In this document: piece after piece, positions 36,356 through 45,250 of the stretch
How positions within the stretch are numbered: the first letter of the stretch is position 1
Layout of the letters: each line of letters opens with the position of its first letter
NCBI RefSeq assembly: GCF_018402285.1
Contig: NZ_JAGYJH010000003.1
Location: forward strand, 372,001-436,000
Direction: 5' to 3'
DNA from: Hyphomonas sp.
GTDB lineage: Bacteria > Pseudomonadota > Alphaproteobacteria > Caulobacterales > Hyphomonadaceae
Length of the DNA stretch: 64,000 nt
Notes under the pieces: generated by a model
The model's database searches: none
The model's input: the letters and a program-made list of their open reading frames with translations, nothing else
Told to the model about the DNA's origin: nothing
Translations under genes and position numbers: made by a program

Positions 36356-36769
36356 CTACTGGCTTTTGGCCAGAAGGTTGCGGATTTCTTCCAGAAGCAC
36401 TTCCTGGCGCGGCGGGGCCGGCGGCGGAGCAGCTTCTTCCTTCTTTTTGAGTGTGTTCATGCCCTTGATCACAAAGAACAGGGCGAGCGCCATGATGATG
36501 AAAGAGATCACGGCATTGATGAACTTGCCATAGGCAATCACCGGGGCGCCGGCTTCGGTCGCTGCCACGAGTGATACATATTCCGTCCCGTTCAACGAGA
36601 TGAATAGGTCTGCAAAGTCGACCCCACCCATGAGCATGCCCAGCGGCGGCATCATGATGTCGTTGACCAGGGATGTTACGATTGTACCGAAAGCGCCGCC
36701 GAGGATGAAGCCGACCGCAAGATCGACAAGGTTTCCCTTAAGCGCGAATTCTTTGAATTCTTTAAGCAT
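36356..36769 (-). CDS. mscL: Large-conductance mechanosensitive channel
   Basis: MscL opens under membrane tension to release solutes during osmotic down-shock. The 137-residue protein has the N-terminal amphipathic helix [24 protein letters not shown], two transmembrane helices and a C-terminal cytoplasmic helix ([16 protein letters not shown]) preceded by a Pro/Ala linker (AAPPPAPP). Its terminator is present, and the next gene upstream is ihfB. Confidence 0.97.
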   Translation of the reverse strand: MLKEFKEFALKGNLVDLAVGFILGGAFGTIVTSLVNDIMMPPLGMLMGGVDFADLFISLNGTEYVSLVAATEAGAPVIAYGKFINAVISFIIMALALFFVIKGMNTLKKKEEAAPPPAPPRQEVLLEEIRNLLAKSQ

Positions 36770-36876
36770 TATTGCCCCTTCCTGTTGGCGAGACGCCTTC
36801 AGATGTCCGATTATAGTTCGCTTTGTTTGATCACCGCGTCAAGCTGCAGCATGGGTCGCGTGAAGCGTTGAGAGAC

Positions 36877-37176
36877 TTATCTAGCCTCGGGATCGCTTCC
36901 GCCATTTACGCGCGCGCGCAATTCCTTGCCTGCCTTGAAGAAGGGGACTGCCTTGGCGGGAACCTTGACGGGTTCACCTGTCCGCGGATTGCGCCCTTTG
37001 CGGGCGTCGCGCTTGCGAACAGAAAAGGCTCCGAAGCCGCGCAACTCCACCCGGTCTCCCCGGGCTAGGGCATCGCCGATCTCGCCAAGGATGACGTTAA
37101 TGACCTTTTCAACGTCTTCGTGACGAAGGTGCGCGTTCTCAGCCGCGAGTTTCTCTATGAGTTGGGACTTCAGCAT
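36877..37176 (-). CDS. ihfB: Integration host factor subunit beta
   Basis: IHF-beta pairs with IHF-alpha to bend DNA in transcription, recombination and replication. The start at 37176 ([21 protein letters not shown]) gives 99 residues, the normal length; a longer frame to 37227 has no support. The beta-ribbon arm is [27 protein letters not shown], with the proline that intercalates DNA. It lies downstream of rpsA on the same strand, the usual rpsA-ihfB order. Confidence 0.96.
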   Translation of the reverse strand: MLKSQLIEKLAAENAHLRHEDVEKVINVILGEIGDALARGDRVELRGFGAFSVRKRDARKGRNPRTGEPVKVPAKAVPFFKAGKELRARVNGGSDPEAR

Positions 37177-37291
37177 CGCATTGATAATAAACGCATTTGC
37201 GGCGAGAGCGCTAGGCCCTCGCCGCAAACATTTCGGGAAATTTAGGTTGCCGGCCAGCTTTTAGGCTGCCCGGCCCCAATTCATGTGACCA

Positions 37292-39271
37292 TCAGGCCAG
37301 GGAATCAGCCTGTTCTTTCCAGCCATCGCGCTCGAAACGGCCCTGGATAGCCAGTTCCTCTTCGAGGTCAGCGATCTGCTCATCGGAGAGCGCAGCGACC
37401 TGCCAGAAATGGTAGACGCCTGCTTCATTGAGCTTTTTCTCGAACGCCGGGCCGAGACCCTTCAGCTTCTTGAGGTCGTCTGCATCGCCCTGCGGCGCTG
37501 CCAGGCGGCCACGGTCGTCGAGAGAGCCTGCATCGGCATCAGCTTTTGGCTTGCCTTTCGACGAAGCCAGGGCTGCGCCCAAGATGTCGCCCAGAGAGGC
37601 GCCGGCGTCTGCCGAACCGTACTGTGCCACGGCTTCGGCTTCTTCGGCGATCTCCAGAGCCTTGATCGAAAGCGAAACGCGGCGTGTTGCGCGGTCCACC
37701 GTGATGATCTTGGCGTCGACCTTGTCACCGACAGCAAAGCGCTCGGGGCGCTGGTCTGCCCGGTCACGCGAGAGGTCGGAGCGGCGGATGAAGGATTTCA
37801 CAGCCGGGGTGCCGAATTCGACTTCGATACCGCCGGAGGTGATTTCCGTCACGGTGCAGGTCACGGTTGCGCCGCGCTTGAGGCCGCCACCGCCAGCGGA
37901 CTCACCACCGCTGCTGCTGCTGACGGCCGATTCGATCGGATCACCCGAAAGCTGCTTGATGCCAAGCGAGATGCGCTCTTTGTCGACGTCGACATCGAGG
38001 ACCTTCGCTTTGACACGGTCGCCCTTGGTGAAGGCTTCGATCGCCTGGTCGCCGGATTTGTCCCAGGCGATGTCGTTGATGTGCACCATGCCGTCGAGGT
38101 CCGGGCCGAGGCCGATGAAGAGTCCGAACTCGGTGATCCCGCGGACTTCGCCTTCGATTTCGGTACCGACAGGGTTTTCAGCGAGGAAGGCGCTCCATGG
38201 ATTGTCCATGGTCTGCTTGAGGCCGAGCGATATGCGGCGCTTCTCGCTGTCGACGTCCAGCACTTCCACATCGACTTCCTGGGAGGTCGAGAGGATCTTG
38301 CCGGGATGGACGTTCTTCTTGGTCCAGCTCATTTCGGAGACGTGGATCAGGCCTTCGACACCATCTTCCAGCTCCACGAAGGCGCCGTAGTCGGTGATGT
38401 TGGTGACGGTGCCCTTGAGGCGGCCGCCGACCGGGTAGCGGGACGAGATATTGTCCCACGGATCGGTGCCGAGCTGCTTCATGCCGAGCGAGATACGCTG
38501 GGTTTCAGGGTTGATCTTGATGATCTGGACTTCGACTTCCTGGCCCACTTCAACCACCTGGGAGGGGTGGTTGATGCGCTTGTAGGACATGTCGGTGACG
38601 TGCAGCAGGCCATCAATGCCGCCGAGGTCAACGAACGCACCGTAATCGGTGATGTTCTTGACGATACCTTTGCGGACGTCGCCTTCAGCCATGTCGGAGA
38701 CGATCTCGGCGCGCTGTTCGGCGCGGCTCTCTTCCAGGATCGCGCGGCGCGAGACAACGATGTTGCCGCGAACACGGTCGAGCTTGAGGACAGCGAACGG
38801 CTGGACTTCGCCCATGAGCGGACCGACATCGCGCACTGGGCGGATATCGACCTGGCTGCCGGGAAGGAAGGCGTTGACGCCGCCGAGGTCGACGGTGAAG
38901 CCACCTTTGACGCGGCCGGAGATGGCGCCCTTGACTGGCTCGCCTTTGGAGAAGCTGCGCTCCAGCTTGACCCAGCGCTCTTCGCGGCGGGCCTTGTCGC
39001 GCGACAAGACGGCTTCGCCGAGCGCGTTCTCGATCCGGTCGAGGTAAACGTCGATCAGGTCGCCGGGGGCGGGCTGCTTGTCTTCAAGCATGAATTCTTT
39101 GGTGGGGATGCGGCCTTCGGTTTTGAGGCCGATGTCAACGACGACAGCGTCGTTGTCGATGCGCAGGACAGTGGCCGGGATAACCTGGCCTTCCTGCATG
39201 GCAGAAGCGGCTGCCGACGTCTCGAACATCGAGGCGAAGTCGGCGGAGGAGGGGTTCATTTCGTTGGTCAT
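37292..39271 (-). CDS. rpsA: 30S ribosomal protein S1 with extra C-terminal HhH domain
   Basis: S1 helps mRNA bind the 30S subunit. The start at 39271 (MTNEMNPSSADFASMF) gives 659 residues, longer than the usual 560-570. Six S1 RNA-binding domains are visible (VKGGFTVDLGGVNAFLPGS, ITDYGAFVDLGGIDGLLHVTDMS, ITDYGAFVELEDGVEGLIHVSEMSW, ITEFGLFIGLGPDLDGMVHINDIAW and so on). After a linker there is a 62-residue domain (37295-37480) beginning DDLKKLKGLGPAFEKKLNEAG and containing YHFWQVAALSDEQIADLEEEL. That domain is the helix-hairpin-helix module known from alphaproteobacterial L21 and Nuo subunits. The cmk gene lies just upstream on the same strand. Confidence 0.97.
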   Translation of the reverse strand: MTNEMNPSSADFASMFETSAAASAMQEGQVIPATVLRIDNDAVVVDIGLKTEGRIPTKEFMLEDKQPAPGDLIDVYLDRIENALGEAVLSRDKARREERWVKLERSFSKGEPVKGAISGRVKGGFTVDLGGVNAFLPGSQVDIRPVRDVGPLMGEVQPFAVLKLDRVRGNIVVSRRAILEESRAEQRAEIVSDMAEGDVRKGIVKNITDYGAFVDLGGIDGLLHVTDMSYKRINHPSQVVEVGQEVEVQIIKINPETQRISLGMKQLGTDPWDNISSRYPVGGRLKGTVTNITDYGAFVELEDGVEGLIHVSEMSWTKKNVHPGKILSTSQEVDVEVLDVDSEKRRISLGLKQTMDNPWSAFLAENPVGTEIEGEVRGITEFGLFIGLGPDLDGMVHINDIAWDKSGDQAIEAFTKGDRVKAKVLDVDVDKERISLGIKQLSGDPIESAVSSSSGGESAGGGGLKRGATVTCTVTEITSGGIEVEFGTPAVKSFIRRSDLSRDRADQRPERFAVGDKVDAKIITVDRATRRVSLSIKALEIAEEAEAVAQYGSADAGASLGDILGAALASSKGKPKADADAGSLDDRGRLAAPQGDADDLKKLKGLGPAFEKKLNEAGVYHFWQVAALSDEQIADLEEELAIQGRFERDGWKEQADSLA

Positions 39272-39412
39272 GGGGTCTCCGGAGAGGGCCAAATGGTTCA
39301 GTGGCAGGCTGGCACCATTGCCCCCTGCGCACATCCGACCCGTCGCGTGGTCTTTCAATATCTGAAGCGGGCACCGTCTGTTTGGATTGAAGCGAACCCT
39401 TACGGGCGCCCC

Positions 39413-40051
39413 TCAGGCGGTCGTTCCCTTGGCGAGTGCGGCCTCTACGGCAGCCATCGCCCTTTCCACAGCCGCGTCTATAGTGAGATCAGTCGTATCG
39501 ATCAAGATGGCATCATCCGCCATGGCGGCAGGGGCATCGGCGCGCCCCTGATCGCGGGCGTCCCGGATCTTCAACTGGTTGATCACCTGATCAAGGGTCA
39601 CTGTCTCGCCGTTGCCAATGAGTTCCCTCCACCGGCGCTCGCCCCTCTGGCTTACGTCGGCGTCCACCCAGAGCTTCACGTCGGCATCCGGGGCAATGAC
39701 AGTGCCGATGTCGCGCCCGTCCAGCAGGGCGCCGCCTTCACGTGTGGCAAAGGCCCGCTGTAGCTCAAACAGTGCCTGACGCACCGAAGGGATCGCCGCA
39801 ACGACGCTGGCGGCTTTACCGGCCTCGGCCGATCTCAGCTCGTGCTCAATGAAATCGGTGAGGTCCAGCATCCGGGCAATGTCTGACAGCGGCCCGGCGT
39901 CGTCCAGCGGGACGTCCTGTTTCCGGGCCGCGACGGCGACGGCCCTGTAAAGCCGTCCTGTGTCCATATGGGGCAGGCCGTAATGCGCAGCCAGGCGCCG
40001 CGCGATGGTGCCCTTGCCGGAAGCTGTGGTGCCGTCGATTGCTATGATCAT
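39413..40051 (-). CDS. cmk: Cytidylate kinase
   Basis: Cmk phosphorylates CMP and dCMP for nucleic acid synthesis. The 212-residue protein has the P-loop IAIDGTTASGKGTIARRLA, the NMP-binding MDTGRLYRAVA and the LLDGRDIGTVIAPDADVKLWVDA core. The first P-loop residues read GTTASGKGT where GPAASGKGT is usual, a mild change. It precedes rpsA, the standard cmk-rpsA pair, with an Old Yellow Enzyme gene inserted between it and aroA. Confidence 0.96.
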   Translation of the reverse strand: MIIAIDGTTASGKGTIARRLAAHYGLPHMDTGRLYRAVAVAARKQDVPLDDAGPLSDIARMLDLTDFIEHELRSAEAGKAASVVAAIPSVRQALFELQRAFATREGGALLDGRDIGTVIAPDADVKLWVDADVSQRGERRWRELIGNGETVTLDQVINQLKIRDARDQGRADAPAAMADDAILIDTTDLTIDAAVERAMAAVEAALAKGTTA

Positions 40052-40095
40052 GAAGCCGGGGAGTGATCCACCCCCGGCTTCAAGTCAAGTATGGC

Positions 40096-41187
40096 TCAGG
40101 CCGTGGCCTCTTCCGCCACAAAGCCCTTCCAGGTCTTCATGTAATTGACGAAGATCGGCCCTAGCCCTTCGGCTACCAGATGGGCTTCGGGGACAGGCAG
40201 GGCGATGGGCTCGAAACAAGGGTTTGCCTCGATCTTTTTCGGAAAGTCGTGATGCAGGATCGCGCCGCGTCCGATCACCACATAATCGAGTCCGGCTTCC
40301 ATGGCCCGCAGGCAGCTTTCGCCCGTGGTCAGTTTGCCTGCTGCGCCTAGGCGGCAATTGCCGCGTGGCAGGCCAGTGAACCAGTCAACCAGCGAACGGC
40401 CCTTGAAGCTCGGGTCTTCCGGTTCCTTGAACGTGTCCCACAGCGACATGTCGAGATAGTCGATCTCGCCCCCGGTCATGAGCTCGCTGGCAAGGCGCCG
40501 GATTTCGCCGATGTCCATGCCGAAACGCTCTGGCGAAAGGCGCACGCCGAGGGAGAAGTCTTTCCCGCATGTCGCCCGCACGCCCGCGATGATGTCGCGT
40601 AGCAGTTTCGTGCGGCCTTCATAGTCGCCGCCATACTCATCTTCGCGCTTGTTGATGTCGGCGCTGATGAACTGGCAAAGCAGGTAGCCGTGTGCGCCGT
40701 GCAGTTCGACGCCATGAAAACCAGCCTGTTCGCTGCGACGGGCGCCGGCGATGAAATCATCGGCAACCTGCTTGATTTCATCCAGCGTCATGGCCCGGGC
40801 GCCGGTTTCTGCGTCGGCCGAGGGGCAGAGCGGCGCGCGTCCGCCGATCAGCTCCTTGGGTGTGCGCATGCCGGCATGATGAAGCTGCACGACCGAATGG
40901 GTGTCGTTGGCGTTCAGCTCCTTGGCGAGGCGGAAGAGGCCGGGCAGGTGTTTGTCATCGAAGACGCCAAGCTGGCCGGGAAAGCCCTGGCCGTCTGCCT
41001 GCACATGCGCGGCGCAGGTCATCGTCAGGCCAAAGCCGCCCTCGGCGCGTTTCACCAGCCAGTGAAACTCGTCATCGCTGAGCGTGCCATCGGCACGGCT
41101 CTGCATGTTGGTGAGCGGGGCGAGCATGAACCGGTTCTTCATGGCCGGGCCGCGGGTGAAGGGCAGGGGATCAAACAGCGTTGTCAT
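40096..41187 (-). CDS. NADH:flavin oxidoreductase, Old Yellow Enzyme family
   Basis: A 363-residue TIM-barrel flavoprotein. The N-terminal FDPLPFTRGPAMKNRFMLAPLTNMQS, the QLHHAGMRTPKELIGG substrate loop, GFHGVELHGAHGYLLCQFISADINKREDEYGGDYEGRTKLLRDI and the C-terminal VVIGRGAILHHDFPKK are all family traits. Such enzymes reduce activated double bonds with NAD(P)H. It lies between cmk and aroA on the same strand, with gaps of 44 and 53 bases, so it may be expressed with them. Its substrate is unknown. Confidence 0.92.
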   Translation of the reverse strand: MTTLFDPLPFTRGPAMKNRFMLAPLTNMQSRADGTLSDDEFHWLVKRAEGGFGLTMTCAAHVQADGQGFPGQLGVFDDKHLPGLFRLAKELNANDTHSVVQLHHAGMRTPKELIGGRAPLCPSADAETGARAMTLDEIKQVADDFIAGARRSEQAGFHGVELHGAHGYLLCQFISADINKREDEYGGDYEGRTKLLRDIIAGVRATCGKDFSLGVRLSPERFGMDIGEIRRLASELMTGGEIDYLDMSLWDTFKEPEDPSFKGRSLVDWFTGLPRGNCRLGAAGKLTTGESCLRAMEAGLDYVVIGRGAILHHDFPKKIEANPCFEPIALPVPEAHLVAEGLGPIFVNYMKTWKGFVAEEATA

Positions 41188-41240
41188 CCTGCGAGTGTGG
41201 CGCGGAAATCCGGTTCGTCAATTTTGCCCCTGCGGCAGGG

Positions 41241-42560
41241 TCAGCTTCGGATGTCCGCGCCCAGCGTTGCCATATGCCCCATGAACTCGGGATAGCTTGT
41301 GTCGATCATGCTCACGTCGTCGACGCTGACAGGCTTCTGCGCGGAGGTGCCCATGACCAGCGCGCTCATGGCGATGCGGTGGTCGTGGCGAGTTTCGACG
41401 AGTCCGCCGCCCGGCACCAGGCCGGCGCAGCCCTGCACAGTGAAGCCGTCCTCGGTCTCTTCGACCCCCACGCCGTTGACACGCAGCATGGCGACAACTG
41501 CGCCGATCCGGTCGCTTTCCTTGACGCGCAGCTCCTCGGCGCCCGTTACCTGGGTCTCACCGGTCGCAAACGCCGCCAGCACGGCGAGAATCGGGAACTC
41601 GTCGATCATCGAGGCGACAAGCCGCTCGGGCACGGCAATGCCCTTCAGCCCCGCATAGCCGGCATGCAGGTCGATCAGGCGCTCGCCGGCCGCTTCGCCG
41701 CGCTCTTCGGCGCCAAGACCGGCGCCCATCATGTCGGCCACATCATAGAAACCGGAACGGGTGGGGTTGGACATGACCCCTTCCACCGTCACGTCGCCCT
41801 GCGGCGAGAGAAGCCCCGCGGCAATTAGGAAGGCAGCGGAGGATGGGTCGCCCGGAATCTCTGCGTCGAGACCCTGCAGGCGCTGGCCGCCCTTCAGCGC
41901 GATCTCATGCGCGCCGCTCGGTTCCATCTTGAAGGACAAGGTGGCGCCGAAGCCTTGCAGCATGCGCTCGGTATGGTCGCGGGTGGCCTTTGCCTCAACC
42001 ACGACCGTTTCGCCCTCGGCATTTAGACCGGCAAGCAAAACGGCAGATTTCACCTGCGCGCTTGCCTGGGGCGGGGCATAGCGGATTGCCTTGAGGGTTT
42101 TCGATCCGGTGAGCGTGAACGGCAGCTTGCCATCCTGCCCGGCAGTATCCTTCAGTCCCATCTGGCGCAGCGGGTTCAGAACCCGGTTCATCGGGCGCGA
42201 GCAGAGCGAAGCATCACCCGTCAGGGATGCAGTGAGGTCATGTCCGGCCATTACGCCCATCAACAGGCGTGAACCGGTGCCGGAATTTCCAAAGTCCAGC
42301 ACGCCCTTGGGCGAAGCTAGGCCCTTGCTGCCAACACCGGTCACTTCCCAGGCCCCGTGGCCGGTGCGCGTGACCATCGCGCCCATTGCCTGCATGGCCT
42401 GGCCGGTGCGCAACACGTCGTCGCCTTCAAGCAGCCCGGTAAAGCGGCTTTCGCCATCAGCGAGGCCGCCAAAGATCAGGGCGCGGTGGCTGCAGGATTT
42501 GTCTCCGGGCGCGCGAATGGCGCCGGCGAGGCGTTTGACCGGGTGGCTGGTCCATACCAT
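41241..42560 (-). CDS. aroA: 3-phosphoshikimate 1-carboxyvinyltransferase (EPSP synthase)
   Basis: AroA joins phosphoenolpyruvate to shikimate-3-phosphate. The start at 42560 (MVWTSHPVKRLAGAIRAPGDKSCSHR) gives 439 residues. The PGDKSCSHRALI segment, NSGTGSRLLMGVMAGHD (class motif), DASLCSRPMNRVLNPLRQMG and ELRVKESDRI are all present. The N-terminal GDKSCSHR (Cys where GDKSISHR is usual) and SGTGSRLLMG (GTG-S rather than GTAMR) place it in class II, the type found in glyphosate-tolerant enzymes of some alphaproteobacteria. The frame can extend to 42683, but no homology supports that. The FYDLN-acid gene lies divergent to it. Confidence 0.97.
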   Translation of the reverse strand: MVWTSHPVKRLAGAIRAPGDKSCSHRALIFGGLADGESRFTGLLEGDDVLRTGQAMQAMGAMVTRTGHGAWEVTGVGSKGLASPKGVLDFGNSGTGSRLLMGVMAGHDLTASLTGDASLCSRPMNRVLNPLRQMGLKDTAGQDGKLPFTLTGSKTLKAIRYAPPQASAQVKSAVLLAGLNAEGETVVVEAKATRDHTERMLQGFGATLSFKMEPSGAHEIALKGGQRLQGLDAEIPGDPSSAAFLIAAGLLSPQGDVTVEGVMSNPTRSGFYDVADMMGAGLGAEERGEAAGERLIDLHAGYAGLKGIAVPERLVASMIDEFPILAVLAAFATGETQVTGAEELRVKESDRIGAVVAMLRVNGVGVEETEDGFTVQGCAGLVPGGGLVETRHDHRIAMSALVMGTSAQKPVSVDDVSMIDTSYPEFMGHMATLGADIRS

Positions 42561-42688
42561 TGGGGAAGGTCTCGTCGGAAAGGCAGGTTGCAGATGACAA
42601 TTGGGGCTTTGACAGCGCGGGGCGTTCATGGCAAGCGCGCCGCCAACTTCCAATCGGCTTTTTGCCCCAAGAGGAGCGCGCAAGCCCC

Positions 42689-43207
42689 ATGTCCAAGGAC
42701 AAGCTCGGAACCAAGCAGGTCTGTCCCTCCTGCGAGTCTCGGTTTTACGATCTGAACAAACGCCCGGCCGTCTGCCCGAAGTGTGGCAACGAGTTCGATC
42801 CTGAAGATGAAGTAATCCGCACGACCATCACCAAGGTGAAGGCGAAAGCGGCCCGAGCGGCTGTAAAGGCAGCTGACGAGGACGAAGAAGACAACGAGGA
42901 AGAGGAAGACGCCGTCATCCGGGATGACGACGAAGACGACGTCGTCGAAGCCGACGATGAAGTCGAGGAAGATGAAGAAGACGCCAAGGAACTTGGCGGC
43001 GAAGAAGACGATATCGTTCTGGAAGGTGCGGATGAAGACGAAGAAGAGGGCAAGGTGCCTTCCGGTTTCTCTGAAGACGGCGTCGACGAAGATGACGAGG
43101 ACGATATCATCATCGCGGATGATGATGAGGACGAGTTCGAAATCGACGAAGACGAGGACGGCGACGACGACCTCGAAATCGCGGATGATGAAGAAGACGA
43201 TCGGTGA
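42689..43207 (+). CDS. FYDLN-acid family zinc-ribbon protein (TIGR02300-type)
   Basis: The start is at 42689, 11 bases after GAGGAG. The 172-residue product has an N-terminal zinc ribbon (Cys at 12, 15, 29 and 32: CPSC-16-CPKCG) that includes the FYDLN motif, a short basic linker (KVKAKAARAAVKA) and a very acidic C-terminal half rich in Asp and Glu. The family is restricted to alphaproteobacteria; its function is unknown. Its position between aroA and tRNA-Ala is a conserved arrangement. Confidence 0.9.
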   Translation: MSKDKLGTKQVCPSCESRFYDLNKRPAVCPKCGNEFDPEDEVIRTTITKVKAKAARAAVKAADEDEEDNEEEEDAVIRDDDEDDVVEADDEVEEDEEDAKELGGEEDDIVLEGADEDEEEGKVPSGFSEDGVDEDDEDDIIIADDDEDEFEIDEDEDGDDDLEIADDEEDDR

Positions 43208-43261
43208 AATAGGGACTTGAAAGCGGATCAGCGCTCGTTTAGTGCATCCGCTTCCCGGTCC

Positions 43262-43337
<76 letters not shown>

Positions 43338-43376
43338 GGACCCTCTTTCCAGATACACTGAAAAGTGAACACAGAG

Positions 43377-43400
43377 GCCGTCCCGCAAGGGCGGCTTTTT
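43377..43400 (+). terminator. Terminator after tRNA-Ala
   Basis: A GCCG-T-CCC/GGG-CGGC stem with one bulged T and a GCAA loop (43377-43395) is followed by TTTTT. It ends the FYDLN-acid/tRNA unit. Confidence 0.75.
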
Positions 43401-43648
43401 GCTGACCAGACCCCCCCAAGGAGGTGCCATTTCCGGCCATTTCGGGACAATCCTGACCGTTTTGCGGTCAGGCTGGGCACATTTCGGGCAATCCGTGGCC
43501 GGGTAACGCCCGTTAAACCCTTGCCGCTATGATGCCGCATCATGGTGCTTGAACCGGCCACAATGCAGGCCCACCTTTCCTGCATGGCAAGGTGGCCAGC
43601 GAGCCCTCTGCCAGCTGCCCCAGGTGGGGCGCGGAAAGGAGTGGACTG
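43401..43648. other. Non-coding stretch without recognised features
   Basis: The gap between tRNA-Ala and the DUF1150 gene is 311 bases. Beyond the terminator I see only short repeats of CATTTCGGGA/CATTTCGGGC (near 43440 and 43480) and the promoter region of the next gene. No RNA gene or protein frame is supported. Confidence 0.5.
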
Positions 43649-43888
43649 ATGACGACCGAAATCAAGACAGACCTGTTTGAGAAAGAAGCTCTCGTCTATA
43701 TCCGCCACATGGATGTCGGCGAGGTAAGCGGGCTTCTTCCGCCTGATGCGCTTGCAGACGTCGATGACCCTGAAGACCTCTTCATGGTGTTCTCCGCTGA
43801 CGGCCAGCGCCTCGCGATTGTGGAGGGGCGCGACGCGGCCTTTGCGGCCTGCCACGCCAACGATCTCCAGCCACTCAGCGTCCACTGA
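43649..43888 (+). CDS. DUF1150 family small protein
   Basis: The 79-residue protein (start MTTEIKTDLF, after GGAAAGGA) has the DUF1150 pattern: LVYIRHMDVGEVSGLLP, LFMVFSADGQRLAIVEGRDAAFAACHANDLQPLSVH. The family is known from alphaproteobacteria, where it commonly lies next to a small heat-shock protein gene. Here no Hsp20 gene is adjacent. Its function is unknown. Confidence 0.85.
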   Translation: MTTEIKTDLFEKEALVYIRHMDVGEVSGLLPPDALADVDDPEDLFMVFSADGQRLAIVEGRDAAFAACHANDLQPLSVH

Positions 43889-43990
43889 GGCAGGTTCAGG
43901 CCGGGCGCGGACAGGTCCGCCGCGCCCGCTCTTGCTTTTCCCCGGATTGAAGTTGACACTTGCGTCATAACAACCCCGGGGAGGGAAGAC

Positions 43991-45238
43991 ATGTCCACAT
44001 ATCTGTGCGCCCTGGGGGGCGCTGCGACCCTGCTGGCGCTTGGCGCCTGTTCTCCTTCCACGCCTGATCCTTCGGCAGCAGTCATTGAAGCACCCGCGCC
44101 GCTGTCTGCGGAAGGCGATTTCGGCGCGACCCTTCAGGCCGCGCTGATTGCGGCAAAGCCGGGTGAAACGATCCTCCTTCCCGAAGGCACGTTCCAGCTG
44201 ACAGACGGACTGTCGCTGGATGTGCATGGGGTCACCCTGCGCGGGGCAGGGCAGGACAGGACGATCCTGGATTTCGCCAGTCAGGAAGGCGCTGGCGAGG
44301 GCCTGCTGGTGACGTCCGACGATGTGCTGCTCATGGACTTCGCCGTGCGCAACACCAAGGGTGACGGCATCAAGTCCAAAGGCGCTGACCAGATCATTTA
44401 TCGCTATCTCACCGTCGAATGGACGGGCGGGCCAGACGAGGCCAACGGCGCTTACGGGGTCTATCCCGTCGAATCCAAAAACGTGCTGGTGGAGAATGTC
44501 ACCGTGCGGGCGGCATCGGACGCCGGTATCTATGTCGGCCAGTCGGAGAACATCATCGTCCGCAATTCCGTTGTCGAATACAATGTGGCTGGCATCGAGA
44601 TAGAGAATTCTATGAACGCTGATGTCTATGGCAACATTGCCCGCAACAATACCGGCGGCATCCTGGTGTTCGATCTGCCCGACCTGCCGGTTTCAGGGGG
44701 CAATTCCACCCGTATCTTCGACAATGAGATCATCGAGAACAACACGCGCAATTTCGCGCCTGCCGGAAACATCGTGGCGAGCGTTCCGTCGGGCACGGGT
44801 GTCATCGTGATGGCCAACCGGAACGTGCATGTGTTCGACAACAACTTTGATAACAACCGCTCGGCGCATGTGCTGGTCATGTCCTACTCCCTGCCGTTCA
44901 CGGATGAGCGCTATAATCCGCTGCCGCGCGATCTTGTCTTGCGCGACAATACTTACGGCGCAGGCGGAAATGACCCACAGGGCGACCTTGCGCCCCTGGC
45001 TGCGGCGCTCGGCGGCCAGCTGCCCGCTATTGTCTGGGACGGGGTGGACCGCTGGGGTGAGGGCGAGGCCCAGCCTGTGAACCTGGCCGTTCAGGAGGCG
45101 CCAGAAGTGGGCTTCATCAGCTTTGGGCTCGGCCAGTATCCTATAGAACCAGCTGCCATGGCGCCCTCTACGGACCGCCCCGCCGGAACTCCGGCGGCAG
45201 AGCCTGCCGCGATTGTTCTGCCGCACGCGGACCGCTGA
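43991..45238 (+). CDS. Parallel beta-helix lipoprotein paired with a diheme cytochrome
   Basis: The 415-residue protein has a lipoprotein signal (ALGAC, Cys at 20). A run of right-handed parallel beta-helix turns follows (repeats of NVLVENVTV, NIIVRNSVVEYN, DVYGNIARNNTGG, NVHVFDNNFDNN), of the type used in carbohydrate-active and surface enzymes. It belongs to the small family that, as I recall, always lies next to HNE_0200-type diheme cytochromes (TIGR03805). The C-terminus is Pro/Ala-rich. The cytochrome gene follows after 12 bases, and the two are almost certainly co-transcribed. The function is unknown. Confidence 0.88.
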   Translation: MSTYLCALGGAATLLALGACSPSTPDPSAAVIEAPAPLSAEGDFGATLQAALIAAKPGETILLPEGTFQLTDGLSLDVHGVTLRGAGQDRTILDFASQEGAGEGLLVTSDDVLLMDFAVRNTKGDGIKSKGADQIIYRYLTVEWTGGPDEANGAYGVYPVESKNVLVENVTVRAASDAGIYVGQSENIIVRNSVVEYNVAGIEIENSMNADVYGNIARNNTGGILVFDLPDLPVSGGNSTRIFDNEIIENNTRNFAPAGNIVASVPSGTGVIVMANRNVHVFDNNFDNNRSAHVLVMSYSLPFTDERYNPLPRDLVLRDNTYGAGGNDPQGDLAPLAAALGGQLPAIVWDGVDRWGEGEAQPVNLAVQEAPEVGFISFGLGQYPIEPAAMAPSTDRPAGTPAAEPAAIVLPHADR

Positions 45239-45250
45239 GGCAGTTCATTC

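Noticed and set aside
37409-39763. 784-codon plus-strand frame opposite rpsA and cmk
   Set aside because: It mirrors the S1 repeats in the antisense frame; no start signal or family match.
43440-43500. Possible CRISPR-like repeats (CATTTCGGGA/C)
   Set aside because: Only two short imperfect copies with no regular spacers.
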